NCBI GenBank assembly: GCA_023053545.1
Contig: JAKZAN010000005.1
Coordinates: forward strand, 2,108,001-2,172,000
Direction of reading: 5' to 3'
DNA length: 64,000 nucleotides
From: Lepidurus packardi
Lineage: Eukaryota; Arthropoda; Branchiopoda; Notostraca; Triopsidae
This document shows, piece after piece, positions 1-12,125 of this stretch (positions are counted from its first letter, which is position 1; the number at the start of each line of letters is the position of its first letter). The translations under genes and the position numbers were made by a program. The notes under the pieces were generated by a model. It made no database searches. It was not told the origin of the DNA and saw nothing but the letters and a program-made list of their open reading frames with translations.

Positions 1-1088
1 TGGGTAGGATAGATCGGGGTAGAAGTTACAGGTCTTGGAGGTGGAGGATACGTAGGGAGATACGTAGTAAGTTTTCTCTGGGTACTAGTTGTGACAGGAG
101 GACGATAGGTTGGCGGTGGGGTTGAGGGGAATATCGTGATCGGCCTGGGCGTGGTAGGTGCCACAATGGGTTGGGGGTGACGGTAGCTCGGTCGTGCAGG
201 AATGAGAGGTTGCGGCACTCCATACGAGGGTTGGAATCCCCTATACGTGTTCGTTATAGGGTAAGTAGGATAAACTGGCGCCGGAGGGGCACATGGGATC
301 TGTTGCCCCGTGACCCAAAAGCCCCGGTCGGCGATGGCATCGTCCGAATGAAAGAACCAAACCAGTTCGGGCCCATAGAAAGGCAGGGTCACTTCATTAA
401 CAATCAACAGGTTACTAATCCCATCCACAACTCATTCTGCATGCCATTCAACTTTTTTTGTCTTTACCTGTATACGGGTTACGACGACCACATAGACGCT
501 GGCCACCCAACTTCACGTAGTCATAGTCACACAAGGGCGAATTCTCCAACGCGAAATCCCGAATTCGGAACTCAACTTGGCACATGTGTGGCAACTTGGG
601 GACAACATAGCGACAATGTTGATTGGCCAAGTAATAATTCGGGTAGTTTGGCGAACGCACATCAAAATTCGAACCCGTCAAGAAGCTGTCACAACTATAC
701 GGCACTGGGTTAGGCCTGGGATGAGGCCTCGGCGGTGCATAATAATGAGCTTTAGGTTTCTGATGTTTAGGAGCCGCGTAAGACCTGGCCAGCGGTTTGC
801 TTCCGCCACTGACCGGTGGTGCATACATGCGTCCTAAGGCGGGTGACATGTCCGAATTTGCACTTGACCAGAATTCTAACGAAGGCCCATTTTCCCATCT
901 TTTGGAAGCTCCCTAGGCATTCAGGAAGAAGAAAAAATAAGGTAATACAGAATTTTAAAATCTCTTGACCCTTTGTTTTGCATACGGTGAGCTCGGGTTA
1001 CCTGTATAGTAAAGTTGGAATGTTGGCTAAAAACTTCGCCCAGAAAGCACCACAGTAACAGTATCGAACACCACTTCGGGTAAGCCAT
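1..1088 (-). CDS. Secreted CUB-domain, proline-rich protein (C-terminus off window)
   Basis: Three exons on the minus strand: 1088-1002, 912-468 and 391 to beyond base 1; introns are 89 and 76 bp. The first exon encodes a signal peptide (starts MAYPKWCSILLLWCFLGE, then Ser-Gln). The second carries a linker and the start of a CUB domain (cysteines in the VPYSCDSF and NQHCRYVV segments, CDYDYVKLGG, RLCGR). The third completes CUB with the typical FFHSDD and GFWV motifs and a last Cys in QQIPC, then a Pro/Thr/Tyr-rich tail that continues off the left edge. CUB domains are extracellular modules for protein binding and calcium-linked contacts. The role is inferred to be secreted or matrix/cuticle associated. 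I cannot name an orthologue. Phases agree across both introns (0, then 1), so the model is firm, but the length of the tail is unknown. Confidence 0.85.
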
Positions 1089-2230
1089 GCTTGAAATTCT
1101 TTTACACTTTTATAAGTTTATTTTTGCCCCACACAATATTCGATGTGTTATAAGCCTTTTGGTATGGGTTACGAGCACGGGATGCACAGGAACGAGGAAT
1201 GATACGTTCTAGTTTTCGTCTGTTACTCAACTGGCACGAGAGGAGCGTTTAACCCAGGTGCTTTTCTATGTCTAGCGGTGGAAGTTTGAAAAACGGGCGT
1301 CAATGATGAGGACCGCTCTTGTAGATACGTTAACATCGTGAGTACGTGTCCGTGCGTTTGCAAGCTGAGGTAACGAGTGTCAACATCCGAACGCATATTA
1401 TGTGGGGAAAATTACCGGAACCCGCATTCCCATGGCCTAATGACCCTAAAGCGGACCTTCGACCTACGCCTAGTATCAAAGCGGCCTCTGACACTTAAAC
1501 GCTCTTATAAACACGCATGTTCCTAATGAGGTGCCACAGTTTCCCTGCCTGCCTTTTAAGTGCTTTAAATTACATTCCAATTAGAGCAAAAAATTAGCAC
1601 GAAAGGAAAAATAGCGAGCTCGATGAATGTCTCGAGAAAAGTGATTTGTTTGCAGACTGTTCTTTTTCCGGGCTAAAAAAAGGGAACGGAACTGGAAATG
1701 ACGAAGACATTGTTCACTCACCGTGGGTTTGGCATGCCAAAGTAAACGTCTGAGACATGGAAAAGTAAAACACAGGATTTTTTTGTAAGTATCCTAATGG
1801 GAAGTGTACGCTTAGTATTGACACGTGATAAATAGCAAATTGTACAAGGCGCGGGCAATCGCACGCAAGCATGGATGACAATATGAAACAAGTAAAGAAA
1901 AACAATGTTCAAAATAACGCAACCCCCTTTATCCCCAAGGAATTAATCTTTGTTTCTTTTCTATTCACGAGGCATTTTTTATAGAACCCAAAAGCAATGA
2001 CACTACTCCGTAATAATAATAATAGCGGCTCTCCAACTAGACTCACACAAAAGAAACATGATGGACAGCTCTCCCACTATTTTTTCTTTTTTTGTTTTTA
2101 GTGACATATTTCACGTGAAATGTGTTGGTACGCTGGAATATTTTTCGTTTGTTAGGGGTTATACATCCATTTCTTAGCTGTAGCTTTCAACCTCTTCACC
2201 AGATCGTTACTCTACACAAGACCCCAAGAA
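1089..2230. other. Intergenic, CUB gene promoter side and Rab14 3' flank
   Basis: AT-rich sequence with a short (TAA)n stretch near 2010. Two overlapping minus reading frames at 1714-1912 lack family resemblance, splice context or start context and I do not call them. The part just below 2231 should be the Rab14 3' untranslated region. Confidence 0.5.
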
Positions 2231-3720
<1,490 letters not shown>

Positions 3721-6700
3721 TCAATACCATCCTTCGTTATTATCGGCATCCTCAAGGCGCGATGCATAGTCATCGTTCATTGTTTCAATGTAATTACCGT
3801 ATGGATGTATCTCACTGCTGTCCCCTAGCCCTCTAGAAGACTCCTCCAACTCTTCAATACAAGAACTACTAGGCCCCGCAACCACCAATGCGTGGTCCAA
3901 CTCAGGTTCGGGTTTGATCTCTACTTCTGCTTTAAATGTCGCCTGACTATCATCGGCTTGGAGGTCGATTGTGTGCCAAGATCTCTCCATGGTCCACGGA
4001 GACTCTCTATCTCGCTTTCGTTTACCATGAGCCTGGCTACTGCTTGAACTTTGACTACTTCTAGGCGAAGGCGGCAGTTCTCCTTCGCTCAGCTTTCCAT
4101 CATCTTCGCTTTCGGATTCGGATTTCTGCTCTCGGTTGCCTCTAGCTTTCTCAGGCTTCATTTGCTTCTTCACACTCTTGGCAATCACTTTCTTCTGATG
4201 ATTCAGCTGCGGGAACAAGTCTTTACTCGTCTCCAAAGCTTCCTTGGCTGCGTTCATTTCTGCTTGTTGAATGCTATGTCCGGACGCGCTGGCCAATCGT
4301 TCTCCGCGGAAATACACCGCTACGGTGTAAACACGCGTATTCGTGGGTCCCTTGCATTCGATAACCTTGTAGACTGGAATGTGCGGCTCTCCTCCGTCCA
4401 TAGTCCTTAAAGTCAGACAGCATTGCTGTAATTTGGATTTAGGATCGTTCCAGTCTTGGTTGAGAATGAAGTCCTGTAAGCGAGGGAAAAAGCAAACGTT
4501 GCAGAAGACTTGGCAAAATTCCAAACCCTTATCGACGTACAACGCCCCCAAGAAGGCTTCCAGCAGATCGGCGCGGTCTTTACTCTTCAACTCAGCTTTC
4601 GGACTCGAATACAACGCAAAGTTGGCCATCCCCAAGTCGTCGCAAACCACCGCTTGGGTTCGGTTGTTAACAAGCGAGCTTCTTAAAAGGGACAAATGTC
4701 CTTCGTGATGCTCGGGGAAGAACTTGTACAAATATTCCGAGGCAATAAGCTGCAAGACGGTATCGCCCAAAAACTCCAGGCGCTGGTTGGACCCCAAGGT
4801 GAGATTGTTGTACCCGATGCTACGGTCCGTAAAGGACCGCGCCAACAACCGAATATGCGTGAAATCTACGCCGATCGAGTCTTCAAACTCCGTTAACTTC
4901 TGGAGTAAAGGAAACGAAGCGATCCATTTACGATCCCCGCCCAATTCCTGTTCTTGTAATGGATGAGGAGGGTAGTCCACCCATACTTTATGTAAATCCG
5001 GTTCGTGCATGAACAAAGTGAAGGAAAACACCTTGTCAGCTACGTCTATACCTCCGTCAAGAAACAACGAGCCCATCAACGCTTCAAAGCAGTTGGCCAT
5101 GGCATGCCGCAACTCAAGATCATGACACAGATCCGACCCGTGAGCGTACAACATAAAATGGTCCAATTCCAGTTTCTTAGCCAGCAGTGCTAGGTGCTGG
5201 TTTTGCACAATGGCGGCGCGGTAGGTCGCTAAGCCACCTTCTTCCAGATCTGGAAACATGTGGTACAAATGGATTGACGTTAGAAACTCGACTACGGCAT
5301 CGCCGAGGAACTCCAGACGTTCGTTGTGGGTAATGTTGGATTCGGTAGCCGTTTTTTTGCCGAAGCGAGACATGATATTAATGAGGGTATTAATTCCCCG
5401 TTTGCGTGTGTTCATGTAATGAATGCGGCGGTCGCCATATTCAGGTTGACGAATTCCGCAATTGGTCAAAGTGTTCCGGGCATGGTCTGGGTTAGTACCG
5501 AAATTCTCTCGATACGACGGATGGGTCAAGGCTAGCTGCAACAAATACCGGTTTTTGAACTTGTAGCTGATTTTGTCCTCTAAGATATTCAAGCTCCGAT
5601 GAAACCGCAAGTGGCCAATCAAAACTGGGAGTAGCATGGCGTGCTGGACAATGTCGCACATGATGCCTGTCTTGCAGAAGCCTTGACTGGAGACGGCAAT
5701 GGTGACGTCGCGTTTCATATCGCTTTGCAAGCGCATTTCTTGCAGCTTATTTTCTTTCGCTTCCAACTTGCGCTTGTCTTCGAAGGAAGGTTTGGGCATG
5801 TTGGCTAAAAGGTGGCGGAATTTAACGTAATCACGCCATGCCTTCTGATACTCTGGGTTGCCAGCGTAGCTGAGCTGAGGTGGACGGATGCCGAAATGGA
5901 CAATTTCCGGATAGCTAATTACGTCTTCTCGCAACTGATCACGGTCCAGTTGGTCCACACGCAAACAGGACGGTTTCAAGCCGGGATGCGTGACAATCAT
6001 TCCCTTAACTTCGTCTGCCATGTTTTGCCATTGGTTCTGGGGGAGCTTGAGCAGCATGCCTAATTCAGTCTCGTCGACCAGCTCGCTGCTGCTGTTTAGC
6101 AAATACGTCAGGACTTCATTCATGGACAAGATTTCCTTGCCATTGTCCGGCAAATCGCGAACGAAGCGAGGCAAGACGTGGAACTGCGGACAGCCGTCTT
6201 CGTCATTAGCCGTGTGTAAATCCAAGTCCACCAACTCAAGGACTTCCCTAAACAGGAAGCGGTTGAAGAGCTCCAACTCCCAGGTGGTGAAATTCTCAGG
6301 GATCTTCTCTTCCACGTGCAAGACGGTGTACTCGATGTTAAAGCGGATGACTCTGCATGTCGGTAATTTATCCAAAGGATAATGAGAAAGAATGGAAAAG
6401 CCTTCAAAGATGAATTCGTGACGATCGTGTTGAATGACCGTTGGACTCTTGACCAAGAAGTTGGTAGGCGGAGATATGGTCACACGGTAATGGTAGAGCT
6501 TATCAGCATTATTAGTATGTAAATCGCACAACTTCAAGGGAGTTTCCCCGGCATAGATACCGTGGCGAATACCCGATCGCTTAGCTTTCACTGAACAGCG
6601 ACAAACAGGTCCGTCATTCATCTACAAATAAATTAATAAACAAATTAATTCAAAAAGGTCCATCTTTCATCTACAAGTAAATAAATAACATAAACTAATA

Positions 6701-7989
6701 AAAATTTATTTCATTTGAAGATATTTTATATTTACTCCGAGTGTTCTTAACACTTGGAGTAAATATAAAAACACCCTCAAATTAAATAAATAAACAGGAA
6801 TATTTAACCAACTATAGGGCTATTGACAGAGAAATTTGGCAATACCAACCAATTAATATTCTGTAAAGAGAAACTTACCTCGCCTGGGTCGTTGTACCAC
6901 AATTCGGAATGCATACGATACGGATGTTTCTTTTTCCTCACCAGTTCTTGTATAGCAGCATCAACTTCATCTTCTTCATCACTTTCGCTGCTGGAACTTG
7001 ACGAGCAACTGCTGTTAGCATGATTACAACATCCTATGGGGGGGAAAAAGCAAATCATGAACGTAAAGGCTATGATTTCACGAGATTTCACACGATAATT
7101 ACCACGCTTTTTGTGTACACGTTTCTTCCTGGGAGGAGGATTGTACGGTTCCAAAGTACTCCGAACTTTCTCAGCTCGGTCTACTAGCTCGCCTTTGAAT
7201 CGTTCGCATAAAGCAATCAAACGAGGAGTAGCTTTCATGATTTTGGGGTTTCTAAACATAGACGAAAACAGAAACCATGAGGACAGTTCGAAGTATTAAT
7301 TAAAGAAAAATGAAAACTAACTTTTCATCTCTAGTGTAGTACAAATCTGCCGGAGCACAACGAGTCCAAGTTCTGCACTCTTGTTCAGGTGATTCGTCCG
7401 TGCTAGACAAGGGTAATTCTTCTTTTACCTCATCGGTCTTATTTTCCACATTCGCATGTTTCGAAGGAACGGAAGTGCTGGGAAACGTATTTGATCTTGT
7501 TGATTCCCGTTCATTATTTTTCCGGTCGTAATCTCTGCGTGGGTTCCTACTTTCTCTTTTCTTCTGGCTACTCTTGAAGCTGGCTGTATTTCGAGAGTAA
7601 CTGCTGTCCTTAGTAGTGTACTTGGATGAGCTACTATAAGAGCGTTCCGCTTGACTACTACTACTAAGAGTTGGAGAAGGAGTCGGCAAGTACGAATATG
7701 GAGGTTGTTGAGGTTGACTGAAGAACGCTGGGCCAGATACAGGGTATGCTATAGGATGCGGCTGCGGAGGGGGTGGTGGGTAATTGTATTGTGCATAAGG
7801 TGCTAATTGATTGGCAGAAGGATAGTAGGGAGGTATTGGCGGTACCGGGTAGTAGCCGGAATACGATTGAGAGTCCCCAGCATTCGAAGGGAAAGCAGGG
7901 TTTATTATTGGAGGTGGATAACACTGTCCAGGTGGGGGTGCTACGCCCATTGGAGGATAATTATATGGATTTCCGCCTGGATATGACAT
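3721..7989 (-). CDS. drosha: Drosha, class II RNase III of the Microprocessor
   Basis: Nuclear enzyme that, with DGCR8/Pasha, cuts primary microRNAs. Exons 7989-7322, 7251-7103, 7033-6879 and 6621-3721 give 1290 aa; phases close. Residues 1-100 are Pro/Tyr-rich, then an Arg/Ser-rich stretch, a basic KKRVHKKR motif and a Ser/acidic run, as in other Droshas. The central domain (NDPGEMNDGP, SPPTNF, FIFEGFSI, FVHFGIRP-like segment) is typical. RNase IIIa signature NERLEFLGD lies near residues 757-765 and RNase IIIb NQRLEFLGD near 936-944, with the second acidic patch ADLLEAF near 1009-1015, so both catalytic centres look intact. A dsRBD follows (about 1045-1115). Odd points: the last exon is a single 2.9-kb block holding both catalytic domains, and a ~150-residue Ser/Glu-rich tail follows the dsRBD. 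Confidence 0.96.
6724..6770. repeat. 22-bp intronic hairpin in Drosha
   Basis: Within the third Drosha intron (6622-6878). Arms 6724-6745 and 6749-6770 are reverse complements except for one position (a G-U pair in one transcript sense), with a 3-nt loop. The stem contains TTTACTCCGAGTGTT and its partner. It is too short and too tight-looped for an ordinary pre-miRNA. Confidence 0.85.
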
Positions 7990-8258
7990 GGTTAAGTTTC
8001 CTAAGCCTAAGATAAGTTCAGATGACTATGTGTACAAAATTATTTTTACTAAAACTATGTAACCTGCTTTGGAAAATCTGCAAACTTAGGAGTAAGCTTA
8101 CAACAACGAATCCCATTCAAACATTGTTGTGGAAGTGGCATATCTGTGGGAAATCACAACACTGCGGGAAATAGAAGTCGTAGGAGTGTCAACCACGTGT
8201 TCGTGGATCCGACACTAACCACAACGCTGCAGCTATTAGCGCCATCTACTCATAAAGA

Positions 8259-8291
8259 CTGCAGTTGTGGATACGGTATCCACAACTGCAG
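8259..8291. repeat. Perfect 16-bp palindrome arms
   Basis: CTGCAGTTGTGGATAC and its exact reverse complement separated by one base. The flanks (8090-8300) hold several further GTTGTGG/CCACAAC pieces, suggesting a decayed inverted-repeat element. Confidence 0.9.
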
Positions 8292-9039
8292 AATCTTACT
8301 TCCAAAAAATAAGCTTACATATTAAACGGAAAATTCTAGATCAACTTTTCAAGGAGGGGGGGGGGGGGGAGGCAGAATTGTGCTTTGGCCTAAGGCGCAG
8401 AATTGTGTAAGCACGGCCCTGAAAAAAGGGCATACTTCTCCTTTCATACTTGTTAATTAATGAAACCCTAGAGTTTTAGGATAACTATTATATCCATATA
8501 ATTACGAGTTATGTATTGTGTATGCTTCTGCCCATGTATTTATATTTTCTATTTAATTACTAAATTAAATTTTATTTTTATTTCCTTTTAGCGAAATACC
8601 CTGAAACCTTAAAAACTCTAAAGTATAGCTTGAGGTTAGTTATATGCTAAATTTTCAAATACTACTTAAAAAACACGAAATATTAAAACAAATTATCGCC
8701 TTAACATTAACCTAACCTAACTTAGTATTGTAATTTAATTTAGCAAAGTATATTCGTTACTCAGAGGCACTTAGAAACAAATTAAAGACTGTTTGAGTAT
8801 TTGCCAACCTAATACTGAGTTTAAACACTCCCATCATTTTCTCTTAGTCCGTTAAACGCGAAAAAGCTATTTTGAGTCAACGCTGATAACCCATGAGAGA
8901 TCTGTTTCACGTTTTACCATTTCGCGTTTCACGTTTTATCCACGGCCATTCTCGCGGCTAACGCGATATGACATCTGTAGCCGAGACGATGTAGCTTTTC
9001 ACTAGTCCTTTTTGGTCATATGATCTGAGAAGTCATCGA

Positions 9040-9049
9040 GTCAGGTGAC
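9040..9049. promoter_or_regulatory. CLEAR-like E-box upstream of V-ATPase G
   Basis: GTCAGGTGAC differs by one base from the palindromic CLEAR element GTCACGTGAC that TFEB/Mitf binds at lysosomal and V-ATPase genes. It lies 60-70 bp before the start codon. A second E-box (CATATG) lies about 20 bp further upstream. Function is inferred only. Confidence 0.3.
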
Positions 9050-9108
9050 GATTTTTTACTTGTGACTTACTTGTGGAAGCTTAATTGTGTTCTCATTTCT
9101 CAGTGAAA

Positions 9109-9685
9109 ATGGCGAGTCAAACACAAGGTATTCAGCAACTCTTAGCCGCCGAAAAGCGAGCAGCAGAAAAAGTAGCAGAAGCAAGGAAACGTAAGTGAAC
9201 TTTTCATCCATTTTCTTTTAAACTCAGTTTCATTTTGTTTGATCAAAACTAAAGATCTATATTTTTCTATTTAGGCAAAGCCCGCCGTCTTAAACAAGCT
9301 AAAGAAGAAGCCCAGGCTGATATTGAAGCCTATAGACAAGAGCGCGAACGTCAATTCAAGGAATTTGAGACCAAAGTAATTTTCTCTATCTCGTGTGACC
9401 TTTTCCTCAGATCTTTACTTTATACTTCAATTTTTTTTAGCATCTTGGTTCCCGGGATGACGTCGCTGCTAAGATTGATGTTGATATGCGTATGAAACTT
9501 GACGCTATGAACAAGTCTGTTGTAGTTAACCAGGATAAGGTAAATTACGGTTTAATTACTGTGAAACTGAACAAGTGTTATTAAATATCTATTTTTTTTG
9601 CTTTATTCGTTAGGTTATTGCCAAACTGTTGGATATGGTGTATAATGTTACTCCAGAAGTTCACCAAAACTTACGCATTGAATAA
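9109..9685 (+). CDS. ATP6V1G: V-type proton ATPase subunit G
   Basis: Complete four-exon gene: 9109-9190, 9275-9375, 9441-9539, 9614-9685; 117 aa, the normal length for subunit G. The N-terminus [18 protein letters not shown] is the conserved peripheral-stalk helix, followed by the basic [13 protein letters not shown] segment and an acidic/basic heptad helix. The protein pairs with subunit E to form the peripheral stalk of the V1 sector, which couples ATP hydrolysis to proton pumping into endosomes, lysosomes and plasma-membrane microdomains. The start codon is preceded by AAA and is the only in-frame Met before the conserved helix. Phases close and no odd residues were seen. A CLEAR-like site upstream fits lysosomal co-regulation. 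Confidence 0.97.
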
Positions 9686-12125
9686 ACCCTGGTTGTTAAC
9701 CGAAACGTTCATTCCCAAAAAAAGAGCCGCGTTCCATGAATGTTACGTATACATAGTTTTTCAGCTCGCAATTCCTCCGTACAGTGTTTCGTGAAATTTA
9801 CTGTCCGTTCTTGTTGTCTTTACTCTGACCAGTTGTGTTGCAAAATTTTTTGTCCTGTGTCAATATATCGTTAACTCTAGTTCACTTTGTTTTTATTTTT
9901 GACTTTTGATTCGAGTGAAAGTTGGTCTATCACTGAGTTGAAGGTTAGTGAATATAATGCAAAGGTATCTCGTCAGGTGTCGCTTATAGGTATATGGGCC
10001 TTCTTTTCGTTGGAGGATTTTCCGCTTTTCCATTGCACCATACCGTTTTTTTAGAAATTTTGGTGAACCTTGACGTCACACGTTTTAAATGTGGGTCGTA
10101 AGAGCTCCGCCAGCTGAGGACGATAGTGAGAGGTAAACGTGAAGGTAAATAAATTGAAGAGAAAGGTTGTTTTTTGGTGGCAAATCTATTAAATTGCATA
10201 AGTGTAATTTTTGCCCAAGTATTTGGTAGTGCAAATATCTGTGATTAATATTTTCGCCCCTGATGTGGAAGGATCCTAATACCGTGATAAAATGCTTCGT
10301 GGACTCGACTTGCAGAAGTAAGTACAAGCATGTCTTATCGAGTTTATGCTCGAAGTTCATAGTTACGCGTACCGAGTTCGATATAGCATATGCGCACTCC
10401 GAGCGTAACTAATTACCGGAATCAACATCGTCCTTTTGGTAAGCAACCGAAAGGAGAAGGACGCGCCCGGACCTTGAGCGTGGAAAACTTATTGCCTTTT
10501 TTATTGCGTCCAAAAACAAAGAAATACAAATTTTAAAAAAGACACAGGTTTTGAAAGATGCCAAACCTGAACTAGGTTCCGTCGTCTTCTTTAATGCTAA
10601 AGAGGATCCCATATTATTATATACCGGAAACGTGGGTAGCTTTAAAATTTCTGCCTGGATGGTACATCAGTAGAGTACGTCATTGCAATGGCGAAGGCGG
10701 ATGAGATGTTCGTGAAAAGACATGACGTCATAAAAAATCCGTCCAAGATTCCTCCGCGAGCGAATTGGCGTCTCACTTGAACAGTAATTACCAAAAGACT
10801 TGCCAATGGCAAAAAGGCGAGATATATCAACCGACTTGCACAATCGACGTTGGAAATGTTAAAATCAACCTCTCGAGCTATCTAAACGATCCCCATTTTT
10901 TAACGTTCCACGCCATATTAGGGAAGGTTGTTTGAAAAACAGGGAAAAAGATATCGTGCCTTAAAATCTAACGACCACAAATGCACTGTCAGGTTGACTT
11001 TTTACGTTTTAAGCGGCTTTTAAGCTTAACTTAAGTCTACTTCTACTGTAAAGAAAACCAGCTCTCGGGCTTTCCGTCGCCTACAACTCGTTTTTAAGCG
11101 ATTTCACCGGAAACGCACTACGATACAAACTATATACTTGTATACTTTCTTCTTCTCTGACCTAGGATTAATTAAAATTATAGCTTTCCAATCACGCTTG
11201 CAACAACAGCACGTGTGTCGTATGTAAAATGTCGTTGACGTCCAAGGTCATTTTGTTTTCCGAAATTAGCTTTGTCAAATGGTAACCACAAGTGACTTAC
11301 TATATGCTAACTTAACAGGTATGAGCCCATCGAACCCGTATATCCCTTGTATGGTTATCAGCCAAAATGGTGTGGTGTGCATATACCATTTTCAGGGTTG
11401 TGAGTCAAGGTGCTACAGGGGTAAAAATCGAACAAAAGCTTGGAAACCCGCCCCCGCACATATTTTCCATACCTCTTTCTGTTTCCTCCCTTTGTCAAGT
11501 TCCTCTGTGTTTCCCACTATGTTACCTGCCATGACTAGTATACCATAATGGTGAGGTTCACCTCTCCCAGGCGTGGGTTGCACGGTTGGGAGTTTTTTTT
11601 ACTCGCCGTGCTGGGTTTTGGCCCCGAAGCTTTTCCTTTCCTTTCAGTCCTTTTAGTAACCATCATGGCGTCCTCGGGAGTTGGCAGACTCCTTAACTTC
11701 TCTCAGTAAACTCCAGTCTTGTCATCAAGTTACATCGCGAAGTAATTCCAGGTACTAATCCACTTGGTGTGTTTTGGCATCACGGCATAGTTAGATTGCT
11801 AAAGTGTCAATACTGTGCTGTGCAAATTTTCTGGGCAAATTGGGAGTTTGGTACCCAGTTGCAGGAATGCAGATGGAAAGTAAAATCTACCTGCCCATGT
11901 TTGGATAGCGAAGGTTCCCTTGCAGTGCCTGTTGCCAAAGCCGATCCTTGTACAGCTTTGGCTGGCTTTTAAAAGAATGAAAAGGGGCTTGGTCAGGACT
12001 GTGTAAACGTGCATCAACTTTTGCTTTCAAAACCGCGTCATTTATTAGTTTATATTGTTCTTTAAAAAGCGAATTTGCTTTCAAAGTGCTCAGTGAAGTT
12101 AACCTTTCCAACTCTCTTCGCAGAT
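9686..12125. other. Intergenic between V-ATPase G and the ZP gene
   Basis: About 2.4 kb. The first part is V-ATPase G 3' UTR. Short reading frames at 9984-10830 and 11279-12162 lack domain or splice support. A segment near 11541-11635 can fold into several hairpins (see its own entry). The last part should hold the ZP gene promoter and 5' leader. Confidence 0.45.
11541..11635 (+). other. Possible structured RNA segment, unidentified
   Basis: Contains GGTGA/TCACC and CTCCCA/TGGGAG self-complementary pairs followed by a run of eight T and a second GC-rich hairpin-capable part. The layout loosely recalls a small nuclear RNA with a U-rich site, but it does not match U1, U2, U4, U5, U6, U7, U11, U12 or 7SK as I remember them. 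Confidence 0.15.

Larger units (their letters stand above)
7990..9108. other. Head-to-head intergenic region between Drosha and V-ATPase G
   Basis: Bidirectional promoter region. It contains a 33-bp palindrome (8259-8291), a G run around 8355-8371, a direct repeat of a TTTCACGTTTTA-type segment near 8926-8960, and short CCTAA-type repeats near 8709-8722. A CAGGGCCG end at 8415-8422 (minus) hints at a hAT-like fragment, but no partner end was found. Confidence 0.5.

Noticed and set aside
1714-1912. Two overlapping minus frames near the CUB gene
   Set aside because: Both are AT-driven, in different frames over the same bases, with no domain or splice signals.
8415-8422. CAGGGCCG end of a hAT-like transposon
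   Set aside because: Only one end was visible, with no inverted partner or 8-bp duplication nearby.
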